A stretch of 64,000 nucleotides of DNA from Octadecabacter dasysiphoniae (GCF_021532615.1 NZ_JAKGAQ010000006.1:1-64000), one strand, 5' to 3'. Counted from the stretch's first letter, positions 53,232 through 63,937 are shown. Notes: generated by a model not told the origin, from the sequence alone. Numbers and translations are program-made.

Positions 53232-53600
53232 TTATTTCTTCTTACCAGCAATGGCCTTAGCGGGGCCTTTGCGAGTACGTGCGTTTGTGGATGTACGCTG
53301 ACCGCGAACGGGCAGGTTACGGCGGTGACGCAGGCCACGGTAGGAACCGAGGTCCATTGCGCGCTTGATGTTCATCTGAACTTCGCGGCGCAGGTCACCT
53401 TCGACCTGATAGTTTGCGTCAATGTGCTCGCGGATGGCGAGGACTTCGGCGTCGGACAATTCGTTAACACGACGAGTAAGGTCGATCTTAACGGCTTCGC
53501 AGATAGCTTCTGCGGAGGTGTTACCGATTCCGGTGATATATGTGAGGGCGATTGGAACCCGCTTTGCAGTCGGGATGTTTACGCCGGCAATACGTGCCAC
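53232..53600 (-). CDS. rpsM: 30S ribosomal protein S13
   Basis: 122 residues from a GTG start at 53600 ([20 protein letters not shown]). AAGGA lies about 9 nt upstream. A longer frame to 53651 is excluded by its unusual N-terminus. Full length with the C-terminal [17 protein letters not shown]. Confidence 0.97.
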   Translation of the reverse strand: MARIAGVNIPTAKRVPIALTYITGIGNTSAEAICEAVKIDLTRRVNELSDAEVLAIREHIDANYQVEGDLRREVQMNIKRAMDLGSYRGLRHRRNLPVRGQRTSTNARTRKGPAKAIAGKKK

Positions 53601-53725
53601 GTGTGCAATTCCTTTTCGTTGCGGGTCCGTCGTTCCAGACCCTTTTTTCACAACGTAAGCCCGAGGCGAAAAACCATCGGGCCTAAGTCATATGGAGGTG
53701 TTCAGACCAAGAGCGACTCGGTCCA

Positions 53726-53740
53726 GTTCCCGTTGGGAAC
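53726..53740. repeat. Small hairpin downstream of the 59-residue gene
   Basis: GTTCCC-GTT-GGGAAC, 6-bp stem with a 3-nt loop, 42 nt after the stop of the small secreted protein gene. There is no T-run, so it is a weak terminator or attenuator at best. Confidence 0.5.
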
Positions 53741-53781
53741 GGCGCTGTTTAGGAGGGTTAAGGGGGTGCGTCAAGCCCTAC

Positions 53782-53961
53782 TCAACGACGAAGATAGTCA
53801 CAGACCAGATCACGCTTTTCGGTGTCTTCTATGTACAGGTCGTTTGGACCGGAGCCGGGGTGGCACGTATCTTGAATGAAATTCGACTGGCCTAACGAGA
53901 CCCAGAGCCAACTGAGCCCCCAAATTGCCGACGCAACGAGAAATCCGGCTGTGAATTTCAT
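53782..53961 (-). CDS. Small secreted protein between adk and rpsM
   Basis: 59 residues: MKFTAGFLVASAIWGLSWLW gives a basic start and a hydrophobic core typical of a signal peptide or membrane anchor. A short mature part with two Cys (DTCHPG and LVCDYL) ends in DYLRR. It starts 15 nt after the adk stop on the same strand, so it is expressed with the ribosomal/secY/adk unit. No family recognised. Its position in a conserved operon and the coherent signal sequence support a real gene. Confidence 0.65.
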   Translation of the reverse strand: MKFTAGFLVASAIWGLSWLWVSLGQSNFIQDTCHPGSGPNDLYIEDTEKRDLVCDYLRR

Positions 53962-53976
53962 GAACTTGCGGCGCCC

Positions 53977-54555
53977 TTAACCCAGCACACCCGCAATCTC
54001 GCTTGCGACGTCGTCCATCGTGCCCAGACCGTCAACACCTGTCAGGTCCCCCTTGGCATAGTAATAACCCAGCAGCGGTGAAGTCTGTTTGTAGTAGGCC
54101 ATCAGGCGGGTCTTGAGGCTTTCTTCGTTGTCGTCGGCGCGCGCTGTACCACCTGCGGCAACGGCATCGGCGGCGCGGCCCAAGATGCGTTCGACCAGGA
54201 TGTCGTCGTTTACCTGCAATTCAATCGCGTGGTCGATGCTTTGGCCCATCTCCGACATCAAATCACCCAGCGCGTCGGCCTGTGCCAATGTGCGCGGGAA
54301 TCCATCAAAGATGAACCCACCGTGATCGCCGCCTGCCTCGAGCTTTTCGCGGATCAGGCCGATGACGATTTCGTCTGTCACCAGATCGCCGCGGTCCATG
54401 ACGGCGGCAACCATATTGCCCATCTCGGTTCCGGATGTCTTGGCGTCGCGCAGCATGTCACCTGTGGACAGTTGCACCATATTGCGGCCATCGACCAGTT
54501 TTTGCGCTTGCGTGCCTTTGCCAGCGCCCGGAGGCCCGAGAAGGATAATATTCAT
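53977..54555 (-). CDS. adk: Adenylate kinase (short-lid type)
   Basis: 192 residues. P-loop [12 protein letters not shown], the NMP-binding [21 protein letters not shown], and RILGR at the start of the lid. The lid is short and lacks the zinc-binding Cys set, as usual in this group. It interconverts ATP, ADP and AMP. The start overlaps the secY stop (ATGA). Confidence 0.95.
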   Translation of the reverse strand: MNIILLGPPGAGKGTQAQKLVDGRNMVQLSTGDMLRDAKTSGTEMGNMVAAVMDRGDLVTDEIVIGLIREKLEAGGDHGGFIFDGFPRTLAQADALGDLMSEMGQSIDHAIELQVNDDILVERILGRAADAVAAGGTARADDNEESLKTRLMAYYKQTSPLLGYYYAKGDLTGVDGLGTMDDVASEIAGVLG

Positions 54556-55910
54556 TTACGTGACGGGCTCCGTTTTTTGCCGCCACGCTTTCCGCGCAGT
54601 TGGCTTTTCTCAATCAAGCCCTCGTATTGGTGGGCCAACAGATGAGACTGGATTTGCTGGATCGTGTCCATACCCACACTGACGATAATCAGCACAGACG
54701 TACCACCGAAGTAGAACGGGATGGACAGCTGGCTGCGCAGGATTTCAGGCAGCAAGCACACGAGAGCAAGGTAGCCGGAACCGAGGACCAGAATACGTGT
54801 GACCACATAATCAAGATATTCCTGCGTGCGTTTGCCGGGGCGGATGCCGGGGACAAAGCCGTTCTGGTTTTTCAGGTTGTCGGCCACTTCGTCTGTCTTG
54901 AACGCAACTTCGCGGGTGTAGAAGTATGTGAAGAACACGATCATCGACGTGAAGAAGATCAGGTACAGCGGGCGACCCGGTGCAAAGTAGATCAACAAGT
55001 TGGACACGATCGGCCCTGCGTTGTCACCACCCGAGAACGTGCTGAGCGTTGTTGGCAACAACAACAGCGCAGAGGCGAAGATGGCAGGGATAACGCCCGC
55101 AGGGTTCACCTTGATCGGCAAGTGGCTGGACCCGCCATCAAACACCTTCATGCCCACCTGACGGCGCGGGTATTGAATGTGGATTTTACGAAGTGAGCGT
55201 TCCATGAAGACCACAAAGGCAAGGATCACGATAACCATCGCGAACACGCCAAGCACGAGGCCCCAGTTGTTGGTTTCCTGACCTTGCGCCAAGAACGCGG
55301 CCAGCGCGGCGGGCACTTCGGCGATGATGCCGACGAAGATGATCAGGGAGATACCGTTGCCGATGCCGCGCGCGGTGATCTGTTCACCCAGCCACATCAG
55401 GAACATGGTGCCGCCCACCAGCGTGATCACGCAGGCCACGCGGAAATAAAGGCCCGGATCAGTAACGAGGCCACCGGCCTCTAGGGATGCGGCCATTCCG
55501 TAGGCTTGGAAGGTTGCCAGAACCACGGTGCCGTAGCGTGTATATTGGTTGAGCTTTTTGCGTCCCGCCTCGCCCTCTTTCTTGAGGTTCTTGAGTGGTT
55601 CCCACATCGCGCCCAAAAGCTGCACGATGATGGATGCGGAAATGTAGGGCATGATGCCAAGGGCAAAGATACCCATGCGTGACAGGGCGCCACCGGTGAA
55701 CATTGACAGGATACCGCCAATGCCCGCCGCTGCATCATCCATAAATGCACGAAGCTGGTCGGCGTCGATGCCCGGCACCGGAATATACGTCCCGATGCGG
55801 TAAACGATGAGAAGACCGAGCGTGAACAGGATACGCTGGCGCAATTCTTTGGCTTGGCCAAAGGCGCTCCAGCTGGTGTTCGCGGCCATTTGCTCTGCTG
55901 CTGATGCCAT
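54552..55910 (-). CDS. secY: Protein translocase subunit SecY
   Basis: 452 residues, ten TM helices. N-terminal [21 protein letters not shown], plug-region [23 protein letters not shown], and the C-terminal cytosolic loops with [16 protein letters not shown]. The central pore of the Sec translocon. Upstream of adk, downstream of rplO. Confidence 0.96.
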   Translation of the reverse strand: MASAAEQMAANTSWSAFGQAKELRQRILFTLGLLIVYRIGTYIPVPGIDADQLRAFMDDAAAGIGGILSMFTGGALSRMGIFALGIMPYISASIIVQLLGAMWEPLKNLKKEGEAGRKKLNQYTRYGTVVLATFQAYGMAASLEAGGLVTDPGLYFRVACVITLVGGTMFLMWLGEQITARGIGNGISLIIFVGIIAEVPAALAAFLAQGQETNNWGLVLGVFAMVIVILAFVVFMERSLRKIHIQYPRRQVGMKVFDGGSSHLPIKVNPAGVIPAIFASALLLLPTTLSTFSGGDNAGPIVSNLLIYFAPGRPLYLIFFTSMIVFFTYFYTREVAFKTDEVADNLKNQNGFVPGIRPGKRTQEYLDYVVTRILVLGSGYLALVCLLPEILRSQLSIPFYFGGTSVLIIVSVGMDTIQQIQSHLLAHQYEGLIEKSQLRGKRGGKKRSPSRK

Positions 55911-56042
55911 GGATATGGTGCCTATCTGTTGCGCGCACGCCTGTGCGTCCGGCTGTTATGCAAACGCCGCCAACTTGGTGACCAAGCGGCGGCGTCTAAG
56001 TCGATTAACGATGTAAGGGGCGTTTGCGCCCCAGACAAGGCG

Positions 56043-56528
56043 TTACTCTGCCGCTGGCGCCTTTGGTGCCGGAGCTGTGAGCGTCAGTTTACCACCAGCT
56101 TTTTCGACAGCCTCGATCGCACCCTTGGATGCGCCGTGCACTTCGATGCTGACTTTGGAGGTGATTTCACCCTTAGCAAGAACGCGGATACCGTCGAGTT
56201 TGCGACGGATCAGGCTGGATGCGATCAGGGAATCTTCTGTGATCGCTTTGCCGTCCAGTTTCTTTTCGTCGATGAATTTCTGGATCAGGCCGAGGTTCAC
56301 AACGGCGAATTTTTTGCGGTTCGGCTTGTTGAAGCCGCGCTTTGGCAGGCGTTGGTACAAAGGCATCTGGCCGCCCTCGTAGCCACCAATGGCCACACCG
56401 GAACGGGATTTCTGACCCTTGATACCGCGGCCACCCATTTTACCCATGCCGGAACCCGGGCCACGACCAACGCGCTTACGTGGTTTCGTTGCACCTGGAT
56501 TGTCGTGAAGTTCGTTTAATTTTACCAT
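56043..56528 (-). CDS. rplO: 50S ribosomal protein L15
   Basis: 161 residues from ATG 56528 with AAGGAGA upstream. [19 protein letters not shown], the glycine-rich [22 protein letters not shown], and the C-terminal beta-domain are complete. Longer reading to 56723 is not supported. First gene of the second block rplO-secY-adk-rpsM, separated from rpmD by three other genes. Confidence 0.97.
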   Translation of the reverse strand: MVKLNELHDNPGATKPRKRVGRGPGSGMGKMGGRGIKGQKSRSGVAIGGYEGGQMPLYQRLPKRGFNKPNRKKFAVVNLGLIQKFIDEKKLDGKAITEDSLIASSLIRRKLDGIRVLAKGEITSKVSIEVHGASKGAIEAVEKAGGKLTLTAPAPKAPAAE

Positions 56529-56719
56529 GTCGCTGTCTCCTTGCCGGAAGACCTGACCCAGCGACGGGAAAGGCACGCGGCGTGTTTCGATTCTTGGCCG
56601 GAAAGATGGCCACTGGCGGCGTATAGGACAGCAATCATCGCCTGACAAGCACAACATCAACGGAAGCGCCGCGCTTGGACCTCGGGGTGGGTGCGAAGCG
56701 CCCTCCCACCCCGACGATA

Positions 56720-57256
56720 TCACGGGTCTACATTAAGAGTTCCATTTTGGCCGGGATGTTCCGCTTTAGGATTGTCCCGCCATTGAAAGCCAACTCTGAC
56801 AGAAACAGAGTGCTTCTTCGCCAGGCGCTGAACTTCTCGCCAAGCGTCCGGTGCAGATTGACCTTGAACGGAAATACCCAACTGAGGGTAGAACTTATAT
56901 CCGTGATCTTCCAATCGCCCTTCATTGCCGTTGATCTGCAAGTGAGAACTCAACGCCTCCGAGCTTGGGATTTTCTTACGCACTTGCTCGATGACTGCTA
57001 TCAGAACCGAATTCCATTTCGGATTTTTCAGTTCAGTTCCGTCAATTGTAGCCTTGGTTACTTTGGTGAATGAGAGGCCTGGCACTCCTCCTTCTTCGCG
57101 CAGTATTTCGCCTTCATCGCGTTCCAAACCAAGATCTACCATCATCTTACTGACGACCTTTTCTACCGTCTTCGAAGGGGTATCTGTTTCAAGCCATTTC
57201 GAAATGAGTTTCAAGTCGGCCAAAGCTGCATCGCTAATTCTAACTACGGGCATCAT
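56720..57256 (-). CDS. Accessory protein with N-terminal RHH-like segment
   Basis: 178 residues from ATG 57256, with AAGGAAG upstream. N-terminal [22 protein letters not shown] looks like a ribbon-helix-helix-type strand and helix. The conserved-looking end includes [23 protein letters not shown] and HPGQNGTL. I recall a similar family being labelled T4SS effector SepA-like, but that name is uncertain. It has its own candidate promoter with an operator pair (57277-57329), so self-regulation is likely. It interrupts the ribosomal gene order together with ilvA and ppk2. Confidence 0.7.
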   Translation of the reverse strand: MMPVVRISDAALADLKLISKWLETDTPSKTVEKVVSKMMVDLGLERDEGEILREEGGVPGLSFTKVTKATIDGTELKNPKWNSVLIAVIEQVRKKIPSSEALSSHLQINGNEGRLEDHGYKFYPQLGISVQGQSAPDAWREVQRLAKKHSVSVRVGFQWRDNPKAEHPGQNGTLNVDP

Positions 57257-57276
57257 GTTATCTTCCTTTCTGTTAT

Positions 57277-57329
57277 ATGTAACATAGATTTAGAGATGAC
57301 ATTGAGACATGTCAATAATTATGTTACAT
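57277..57329 (-). promoter_or_regulatory. Promoter and paired operator of the 178-residue gene
   Basis: ATGTAACAT (57277-57285) and ATGTTACAT (57321-57329) form an inverted pair with 35 bp between. Between them, on the minus strand, TTGACA is followed after 17 bp by a weak -10 (TAAATC). One half-site lies before the -35 and the other after the -10, the standard layout for a repressor of its own gene. Confidence 0.55.
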
Positions 57330-57334
57330 ATTTT

Positions 57335-58558
57335 CTAGATTCCACTGTCCGTCCGCAACCTGAACCCCTGCCCGCGGAGCCTGCCGACGATGTCTTTCAC
57401 GTGGCCGATGTCGCGGGCTTCTATGACGATCTCTAGTTCCGCTTCTTTTAGTGACACCGATTGCATCATGCGTTGGTGGATGACTTCGACGACGTTGGCA
57501 CCCGCTTCCCCGATGATGCGCGAGATGTCGGCGAGTTGGCCCGGCGTGTCGTTGATTTCGAACGTGAGGCGCGTGATGCGGCCGTCGCGCACGAGGCCGC
57601 GCAGGATCAGGGTGGACAGCAGGCGCGAGTCGATGTTGCCGCCGCAGATCACCAGGCCGACCTTTTTGCCGCGATAGGCCTCAAGGTTCTTTTTGATCAC
57701 GGCGAGGCCTGCGCCCGGTGCGCCCTCGGCCACCAGTTTTTCGCCTGACAGAAGGTCGAATACCGCATCTTCGATCTCGGCCTCGGTCGCGACGTCGATA
57801 CGGGTGACGAGGCGTTTGATGATGTCGACGTTGGCGGGCGCGGGGGATTTGACGGCGATGCCTTCGGCCAGTGTGGCCCCGTTGAAATGGGTGTTTGTGC
57901 CGTCAAACTGCGCCTTTACGGCGTCAAAGACGGCGGCCTGCGCGCCGATGATTTCGATGTCGGGCTTCATGGCTTTCGCGGCGATGGCCATCCCCGCGAT
58001 GAGGCCGCCCCCGCCGATGGGCACGACGATCACATCCAGATCGGGCGCGTCTTCTATCATTTCGATCGCCACGGTGCCCTGCCCTGCGGCGACGATCGGG
58101 TCGTCAAAAGGATGGATGAACGTCAGGCCGTCCCGCGCAGCCAGATCGAGGGTGAATTGCACAGAATCGTCAAACCCCGAGCCGTGCTGGATCACCTTTG
58201 CGCCGAAATCTTCGGTGTTTTTCACCTTATTGAAGGGCGTGCCTTCGGGCATGACGATTGTGCTGGCGATGCCAAGGCGCGTTGCGTGATAGGCGACGCC
58301 TTGGGCGTGGTTGCCCGCGCTACACGCAATGACGCCGGCCTTCTTTTGCGCCTCTGTTAACATCAGCAGTTTGGCCAGCGCCCCGCGAGATTTGAACGCA
58401 TTTGTGTGTTGGCGGTTTTCGAGTTTGAGGTGCAGATCGATCCCGAGTTGCAGAGACAGGCGCGTAGCGGGCACGAACGGTGTGCGGATCGTGGCATCCC
58501 GGATGGCGGTGTGGGTTTGGTGGATGAGGTCGGGGGTCAGCGTCACATGGTCCGTCAC
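57335..58558 (-). CDS. ilvA: Threonine ammonia-lyase
   Basis: 407 residues. PLP lysine in ENRQHTNAFKSRGA, substrate loop SAGNHAQGVA, PLP phosphate loop PIGGGGLIAG and a C-terminal ACT domain (about 335-407). It deaminates threonine to 2-oxobutanoate for isoleucine, or acts in catabolism. Located between ppk2 and the accessory gene. A role in ribosome function is not implied. Confidence 0.93.
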   Translation of the reverse strand: MTDHVTLTPDLIHQTHTAIRDATIRTPFVPATRLSLQLGIDLHLKLENRQHTNAFKSRGALAKLLMLTEAQKKAGVIACSAGNHAQGVAYHATRLGIASTIVMPEGTPFNKVKNTEDFGAKVIQHGSGFDDSVQFTLDLAARDGLTFIHPFDDPIVAAGQGTVAIEMIEDAPDLDVIVVPIGGGGLIAGMAIAAKAMKPDIEIIGAQAAVFDAVKAQFDGTNTHFNGATLAEGIAVKSPAPANVDIIKRLVTRIDVATEAEIEDAVFDLLSGEKLVAEGAPGAGLAVIKKNLEAYRGKKVGLVICGGNIDSRLLSTLILRGLVRDGRITRLTFEINDTPGQLADISRIIGEAGANVVEVIHQRMMQSVSLKEAELEIVIEARDIGHVKDIVGRLRGQGFRLRTDSGI

Positions 58559-58624
58559 GGGGCATCCTTTTCACGAAGCAGTCGGTGGACTGTCGTTCGG
58601 GGTGCGTGGGGATGTCAACGCGTG

Positions 58625-59485
58625 TCAGCCGCGCTTTTGATTGGGATGGAGCGACGTGGCGAGGATATGGTCAGATTGATGCAACACATGGCTGGCTTGC
58701 CCGACGATCTGGTTGTCAGCCGTGCCGACGATTGACGTGTCTTTTTCCGGATAATCCAGGCTGGCCAAAAAATGGCGCATGCAGTTCAGCCGCGCGCGTT
58801 TCTTGTCATCGGATTTGATCACGGTCCACGGGGCGTCGGCGGTGTCTGTGTAAAAGAACATCGCTTCTTTGGCTTCGGTGTAGTCATCCCATTTGTGCAA
58901 GGATGCCTTGTCGATGGGGCTGAGTTTCCAGCGTTTCAAAGGATCGGTTTCGCGGGATTTGAACCGCTTGGCCTGTTCGGACTGCGTGACGGAAAACCAG
59001 TATTTATAAAGATGGATGCCGGAACGTGTGAGCATACGTTCAAATTCCGGGGTCTGGCGCATGAATTCGAGGTATTCGGTCGGTTCGCAGAACCCCATGA
59101 CCCGTTCCACGCCCGCGCGGTTGTACCATGATCGGTCATACAAAACGATTTCGCCGGAGCTGGGGAGGTGTTTGACATAGCGCTGGAAAAACCATTGGCC
59201 GCGTTCTTCGTCGGTGGGTTTGTTGAGCGCAACAACACGGGCACTGCGAGGGTTCAGGTGTTCGGTGAACCGTTTGATTGCGCCGCCTTTGCCCGCCGCG
59301 TCGCGCCCTTCGAACAACAAGACGAACCGTTGCCCCGTTTCAGCAGCCCAAAGCTGCACCTTGAGGAGTTCGGCCTGTAGGTCAGCCTTTTGGGTTTCGT
59401 AATCTGCGCGCTTTAGGCGGTCCACGTAGGGGTATTTGCCGTTTTCAAATCCGATGAGGTCTGCGGTTTCTGCGGCGTCTGTCAT
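58625..59485 (-). CDS. ppk2: Polyphosphate kinase 2
   Basis: 286 residues from ATG 59485. Walker A-like EGRDAAGKGGAIKRF, lid and Walker B LYDRSWYNRAGVERVMGF, then WFSVTQSEQAKRF: PPK2 family. It transfers phosphate between polyphosphate and nucleotides. The class (ADP or AMP use) is not decided here; the length and single domain fit class I. It starts 76 nt downstream of a terminator, so it needs its own promoter. Confidence 0.92.
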   Translation of the reverse strand: MTDAAETADLIGFENGKYPYVDRLKRADYETQKADLQAELLKVQLWAAETGQRFVLLFEGRDAAGKGGAIKRFTEHLNPRSARVVALNKPTDEERGQWFFQRYVKHLPSSGEIVLYDRSWYNRAGVERVMGFCEPTEYLEFMRQTPEFERMLTRSGIHLYKYWFSVTQSEQAKRFKSRETDPLKRWKLSPIDKASLHKWDDYTEAKEAMFFYTDTADAPWTVIKSDDKKRARLNCMRHFLASLDYPEKDTSIVGTADNQIVGQASHVLHQSDHILATSLHPNQKRG

Positions 59486-59560
59486 GTGCTGTCCCTTCGT
59501 GTTTGACGAAAGGGTGACACGTGGGTGCAAAGGTGTCTCTGACCCAGATCAAGGACCGTT

Positions 59561-59597
59561 CAAAAGAAAAACGCCCCGCTGGTGACAGCGGGGCGTT
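59561..59597 (-). terminator. Strong intrinsic terminator after rpmD
   Basis: An 11-bp perfect stem AACGCCCCGCT / AGCGGGGCGTT, loop of 6 nt, followed on the minus strand by TTTCTTTTG. It lies 84 nt after rpmD and ends the upstream spc block, so rplO-secY-adk must be transcribed separately. Confidence 0.92.
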
Positions 59598-59680
59598 CTA
59601 TTCGGTTCAAAGCGTTGGGTTGTCCGGGGCTCCGCCCGCTAAATGCTGAATTGATCCACTGGATCAATTCCAAGACGCAT

Positions 59681-59869
59681 TTAGCCCTTTTCTTCGATGA
59701 TCTCTACCATGTGGGGGATCTTGTTGATCATGCCACGCACGGATGGAGTATCTTCCAATTCGCGGACCTTGTGCATTTTGTTCAGGCCCAGACCGATCAG
59801 CGTTTGCAGCTGGTCTTGTGGACGACGGATCGGGGAACCGATCTGCTTGATGACGATTGTTTTAGCCAT
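59681..59869 (-). CDS. rpmD: 50S ribosomal protein L30
   Basis: 62 residues, [20 protein letters not shown] then [18 protein letters not shown]: complete L30. Last gene of the rpmC-to-rpmD block, 3 nt after rpsE and before the terminator. Confidence 0.97.
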   Translation of the reverse strand: MAKTIVIKQIGSPIRRPQDQLQTLIGLGLNKMHKVRELEDTPSVRGMINKIPHMVEIIEEKG

Positions 59870-59872
59870 GGT

Positions 59873-60445
59873 TTAGGCCTCCTCAGCGACTTGAGCGGAT
59901 GCGTCAGGCGCATTGTCACGTGCTGGCAGAATGTCAGCCACTTTTTTACCGCGACGCTGGGCAACAGAACGAGGCGATGCCTCTTTCTTCAGACCATCAA
60001 TCGTGGCGCGGATCATGTTGTAGGGGTTGGACGAGCCGATGGATTTCGCAACGATGTCCTGAATGCCGAGCATTTCGAACACGGCACGCATTGGACCACC
60101 TGCGATGATACCAGTACCCTGCGGTGCGGTGCGCATCACAACGCGGCCAGCGCCGTGGCGGCCTTCCATGTCGTGGTGCAATGTGCGGCCTTCGCGCAGC
60201 TGAACGCGGATCATCTGACGCTTGGCTTGCTCTGTGGCTTTGCGGATCGCCTCAGGAACTTCTTTGGCTTTACCTTTGCCAAAGCCGACGCGGCCTTTTT
60301 GATCGCCAACCACTACGAGAGCGGCGAAACCGAAGCGCTTACCACCTTTAACGGTTTTGGACACACGGTTGATCGCGACAAGGCGATCCTGAAATTCTGG
60401 TGTTTCTTCACGACGGTTACCGCCGCGCTGGTTATCACGAGCCAT
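59873..60445 (-). CDS. rpsE: 30S ribosomal protein S5
   Basis: 190 residues from ATG 60445 (GGAGGG just upstream; the ATG at 60457 is less well placed). Double-stranded RNA-binding start region ([22 protein letters not shown]) and C-terminal domain complete. Confidence 0.97.
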   Translation of the reverse strand: MARDNQRGGNRREETPEFQDRLVAINRVSKTVKGGKRFGFAALVVVGDQKGRVGFGKGKAKEVPEAIRKATEQAKRQMIRVQLREGRTLHHDMEGRHGAGRVVMRTAPQGTGIIAGGPMRAVFEMLGIQDIVAKSIGSSNPYNMIRATIDGLKKEASPRSVAQRRGKKVADILPARDNAPDASAQVAEEA

Positions 60446-60547
60446 GTGGCCCTCCATTTTAAGTTGGCTTGCGCCGTTAATGTCGATCCTAGTGGCCGAA
60501 GCCCTGGATCATCGGAAGGGCCCCCGAGAGAGAGCCCTTCGCAGTGT

Positions 60548-60907
60548 TTAGATCTTCAGACCGCCTTCACGGGCAGCTTCGGCCAAGGCCTTCACTTTGC
60601 CGTGGAAGAGGAAACCGCCACGGTCGAAATAGGCTTCGGTCACGCCGGCCTTTTTCGCACGTTCTGCGATTGCTGCGCCAACTTTGGCGGCAGCTTCTAC
60701 GTTGTTCTTGCCAACGATGCCCAATGCTTTTTCCAAGGAAGAAGCAGAAGCCAGCGTTACGCCATTCACATCGTCGATCAGCTGAACGGAGATGTTTTTG
60801 GAAGAACGGTGAACGGACAGACGAGGACGTCCAGCGTTGACCTTGCGAAGCTTGTTGCGAACGCGCAGGCGGCGTTTGATGAACAATTGACGTTTGGTAT
60901 TTGCCAT
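60548..60907 (-). CDS. rplR: 50S ribosomal protein L18
   Basis: 119 residues, 5S rRNA-binding. [20 protein letters not shown] and the end [24 protein letters not shown] are intact. Between rplF and rpsE as normal. Confidence 0.97.
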   Translation of the reverse strand: MANTKRQLFIKRRLRVRNKLRKVNAGRPRLSVHRSSKNISVQLIDDVNGVTLASASSLEKALGIVGKNNVEAAAKVGAAIAERAKKAGVTEAYFDRGGFLFHGKVKALAEAAREGGLKI

Positions 60908-60913
60908 TTGCTG

Positions 60914-61444
60914 TTACCTCTTGCCTTCTTTGCGGAAGATATACTCGTCCACATATTTGATGCCTTTGCCTTTGTAAGGCTCGGGCTTGCGCCATTCGCG
61001 GATGTTTGCAGCGACTTGACCAACTTGTTGCTGGTCAGCGCCTTCCACGATGATGATCGTTGGCTTCGGGGCCGTGACGGTGACGCCAGCGGGAACCTCA
61101 AAGTCCACGTCGTGGGAATAACCGAGGTTCAGTTTCAGGACATTGCCCTGCATCTGAGCACGGTAACCAACGCCGTTGATCTCAAGCTCTTTTTTGAAGC
61201 CGTCAGTTACACCAGTCACCAGGTTCTGGATCTGTGTGCGGGACATGCCCCACTGCTGACGAGCGCGCTTTGATTTGCCACGAGGTGTGACAGTCACTGC
61301 GTTCTCTTCGACAGTCAACGTAACGTCGTCTGTTGCTGTGAAGGTACGGGCGCCCTTGGGGCCCTTAACTTCGACGGTCTGGCCGGACACAGAGGCAGTT
61401 ACGCCGCTGGGCAGGTCGACCGGTTTCTTACCAATACGAGACAT
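60914..61444 (-). CDS. rplF: 50S ribosomal protein L6
   Basis: 176 residues, [19 protein letters not shown] then the C-terminal [16 protein letters not shown] signature. Complete. Confidence 0.97.
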   Translation of the reverse strand: MSRIGKKPVDLPSGVTASVSGQTVEVKGPKGARTFTATDDVTLTVEENAVTVTPRGKSKRARQQWGMSRTQIQNLVTGVTDGFKKELEINGVGYRAQMQGNVLKLNLGYSHDVDFEVPAGVTVTAPKPTIIIVEGADQQQVGQVAANIREWRKPEPYKGKGIKYVDEYIFRKEGKR

Positions 61445-61454
61445 CTAATTCTCC

Positions 61455-61847
61455 TTAGAATACGGTGCAGAGCACTTCGCCGCCAACATTGGCCGCCCGT
61501 GCGTTTGCATCCGACATCACACCCTTTGGGGTGGAGACAATCGACACACCGAGGCCCTGACGGACCGATGGAATGTCTTGTGCGCCCATATAAACGCGAC
61601 GACCGGGGGTTGAGACCCGCTTCACTTCGCGAATAACAGCTTCGCCCTCGTAGTACTTGAGGCTGATTTCGAAAGCCGGGTGGCCGTCGGCGCCAGTCGT
61701 GGCTTCGAAGCCGCGAATGTAACCTTCGTCCGCGAGGACCTCGAGCACCCAGCCGCGCAGTTTAGACGCAGGTGTTGCCACCATGGACTTACCGCGCATT
61801 TGGCCGTTACGGATGCGTGTCAGCATATCACCGATAGGATCGTTCAT
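61455..61847 (-). CDS. rpsH: 30S ribosomal protein S8
   Basis: 130 residues, [20 protein letters not shown] then [16 protein letters not shown]. Complete. S8 often represses the spc operon in other bacteria; no evidence for that here. Confidence 0.97.
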   Translation of the reverse strand: MNDPIGDMLTRIRNGQMRGKSMVATPASKLRGWVLEVLADEGYIRGFEATTGADGHPAFEISLKYYEGEAVIREVKRVSTPGRRVYMGAQDIPSVRQGLGVSIVSTPKGVMSDANARAANVGGEVLCTVF

Positions 61848-61859
61848 TGTGTTCTCTCC

Positions 61860-62165
61860 TTACCAGCTGGACTTGACCATACCGGGAATTTCGCCATTGG
61901 AACCGAGGTCCCGAAGTGCGATCCGGCTGATCTTGAGCTTACGGTAGTACGCGTGCGGACGACCTGTGAGCTGGCAACGGTTGTGCAAACGAACTGGCGC
62001 AGAGTTGCGTGGCAGTTTGGCAAGCTTCAGGCGAGCAGTGAAACGCTCTTCCATCGTCTTGCTGTCATCGTTTGCGATTGCTTTGAGTTCGGCGCGCTTT
62101 GCTGCGTACTTTTTGACGAGCTTTTCACGCTTCACTTCGCGGGCGATCATGGATTTCTTAGCCAT
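61860..62165 (-). CDS. rpsN: 30S ribosomal protein S14
   Basis: 101 residues, the long zinc-free form: no CxxC pairs, a single Cys in [20 protein letters not shown]. Full length. Confidence 0.97.
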   Translation of the reverse strand: MAKKSMIAREVKREKLVKKYAAKRAELKAIANDDSKTMEERFTARLKLAKLPRNSAPVRLHNRCQLTGRPHAYYRKLKISRIALRDLGSNGEIPGMVKSSW

Positions 62166-62178
62166 ATCAATCTTCCCC

Positions 62179-62742
62179 TTAGCTGTTGAACGGCATGTTG
62201 AAATGCTTCAACAGCGCTTTTGCTTCTGCATCGTTGTCTGCTGTTGTGCAGATCACGATATCCATACCCCAAGCAACGTCGACTTTGTCGAAGTTGATTT
62301 CAGGGAAGACGATGTGTTCCTTCATGCCCATGGCGTAGTTGCCACGACCATCGAACGATTTGCCAGACACGCCGCGGAAGTCACGGATACGAGGCATTGC
62401 GATCGTGGTAAGACGGTCAAGGAATTCGTACATGCGGTTGCCACGAAGGGTTACCTTCGCGCCCAGTGGCATGTCTTCACGAACGCGGAAACCAGCGATA
62501 GATTTCTTTGCTTTGGTGATGACGGCCAGCTGACCTGCGATCGCTGTAAGATCGTCCTGTGCGGATTTGGCTTTTTTGGTGTCGTTCACTGCTTCGGAAC
62601 CGCAACCGATGTTCAGAACAATTTTGTCCAAACGTGGTGTCTGCATTGCGTTCTTGTAGCCGAACTCTTCCATCATGGCAGCGCGGAAGCTGTCATTGTA
62701 AAGCGCCTTAAGACGGGGGGTGTAGTTTGCAGTATCAAGCAT
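62179..62742 (-). CDS. rplE: 50S ribosomal protein L5
   Basis: 187 residues, [20 protein letters not shown] then [20 protein letters not shown]. Its start shares one base with the rplX stop. Complete. Confidence 0.97.
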   Translation of the reverse strand: MLDTANYTPRLKALYNDSFRAAMMEEFGYKNAMQTPRLDKIVLNIGCGSEAVNDTKKAKSAQDDLTAIAGQLAVITKAKKSIAGFRVREDMPLGAKVTLRGNRMYEFLDRLTTIAMPRIRDFRGVSGKSFDGRGNYAMGMKEHIVFPEINFDKVDVAWGMDIVICTTADNDAEAKALLKHFNMPFNS

Positions 62743-63047
62743 CAGATCACATCCCCTGTTGTCTTGGCGAAGCGAACTTTTTTGTCGCCGTCCATTTTGA
62801 ACCCGACGCGTGTTGCTTTGCCGTTCTTGTCCACAACCGCGAGGTTGGAAAGCTGGATTGGCATCGCTTTGGGTGTGCGACCACCCTGCGTTGTCTGGGA
62901 TTGCTTTACGTGGCGGATCGCGACGTTCACGCCATCTACGATTGCTTTGCCGGCTTTCGGGTCAACGGACGAAATCTCGCCTGTTTTGCCTTTGTCTTTG
63001 CCAGCCAGCACGATGACCGTGTCACCTTTGCGAAGTTTAGCAGCCAT
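62742..63047 (-). CDS. rplX: 50S ribosomal protein L24
   Basis: 101 residues, [22 protein letters not shown] (KOW motif) near the start. Complete. Confidence 0.97.
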   Translation of the reverse strand: MAAKLRKGDTVIVLAGKDKGKTGEISSVDPKAGKAIVDGVNVAIRHVKQSQTTQGGRTPKAMPIQLSNLAVVDKNGKATRVGFKMDGDKKVRFAKTTGDVI

Positions 63048-63048
63048 T

Positions 63049-63417
63049 TTACAGCACCTCCGGAGCGAGCGAGATGATCTTCATGAAGTTCTTCGCGCGC
63101 AGCTCACGAACCACTGGCCCGAAGATACGGGTGCCAACAGGCTCGTTTGAGTTGTTCAGGATGACAGCCGCGTTGGTGTCAAATTTGATTGCAGTGCCGT
63201 CATCGCGACGAACCTGCTTTTTGGTGCGAACGACGACGGCCTTGCGGACGTCACCTTTCTTAACACGACCACGTGGAATGGCCTCTTTCACCGATACGAC
63301 GATGATATCGCCGACCGATGCGTAACGACGGTGGGAACCGCCGAGAACCTTAATGCACTGAACACGGCGGGCGCCGCTGTTGTCAGCCACTTCAAGGTTG
63401 GTCTGCATCTGGATCAT
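63049..63417 (-). CDS. rplN: 50S ribosomal protein L14
   Basis: 122 residues, [20 protein letters not shown] then [12 protein letters not shown]. Complete. Confidence 0.98.
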   Translation of the reverse strand: MIQMQTNLEVADNSGARRVQCIKVLGGSHRRYASVGDIIVVSVKEAIPRGRVKKGDVRKAVVVRTKKQVRRDDGTAIKFDTNAAVILNNSNEPVGTRIFGPVVRELRAKNFMKIISLAPEVL

Positions 63418-63495
63418 TTAGATTACTCCCGACCTATAGGGTTTTCCCCGATTCTGACCGGGCCCCTAGGGTTTCGATTAAAGGATGTGGACGGC

Positions 63496-63726
63496 CTAGG
63501 CCGTGATCACTTCCCAGCGTTTCGTTTTAGACTTTGGCGCACATTCCTGGATGCGGACTTGGTCGCCCACGTTGAATGTGTTGGCCTCATCGTGCGCCCG
63601 GTACTTTTTGGACTTACGGATGGTCTTTTTCAGAACCGGGTGTGTAAAGCGGCGCTCTACGGACACAGTGACGGTCTGTTCGTTCTGGTTGGAGGTGACA
63701 ACACCGGACAGGATACGCTTGGGCAT
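63496..63726 (-). CDS. rpsQ: 30S ribosomal protein S17
   Basis: 76 residues, [20 protein letters not shown] then [16 protein letters not shown]. 78 nt separate it from rplN. Confidence 0.97.
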   Translation of the reverse strand: MPKRILSGVVTSNQNEQTVTVSVERRFTHPVLKKTIRKSKKYRAHDEANTFNVGDQVRIQECAPKSKTKRWEVITA

Positions 63727-63730
63727 AGTC

Positions 63731-63937
63731 TTAAGCCTCCGAAGCGGCCGCAGCCGCCTTTTCGTTAAGGATGGTTTTTACACGAGCAGCAGAGCGTTTC
63801 ACGACGCGCATACGGGCTGTGTTTTCCATGGCGCCTGTGGCCTGCTGAAAACGCAGGTTAAAGGCTTCTTTTTTCAAGTTGGACAACTCATCGCGGAGTT
63901 GATCCGGGGTTTTATCCCGAAGTTCATTGGCGTCCAT
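63731..63937 (-). CDS. rpmC: 50S ribosomal protein L29
   Basis: 68 residues, [20 protein letters not shown], with the L29 signature [23 protein letters not shown]. 4 nt before rpsQ. The remaining 63 bases to the window end hold no gene I can support; rplP is expected upstream of here. Confidence 0.96.
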   Translation of the reverse strand: MDANELRDKTPDQLRDELSNLKKEAFNLRFQQATGAMENTARMRVVKRSAARVKTILNEKAAAAASEA

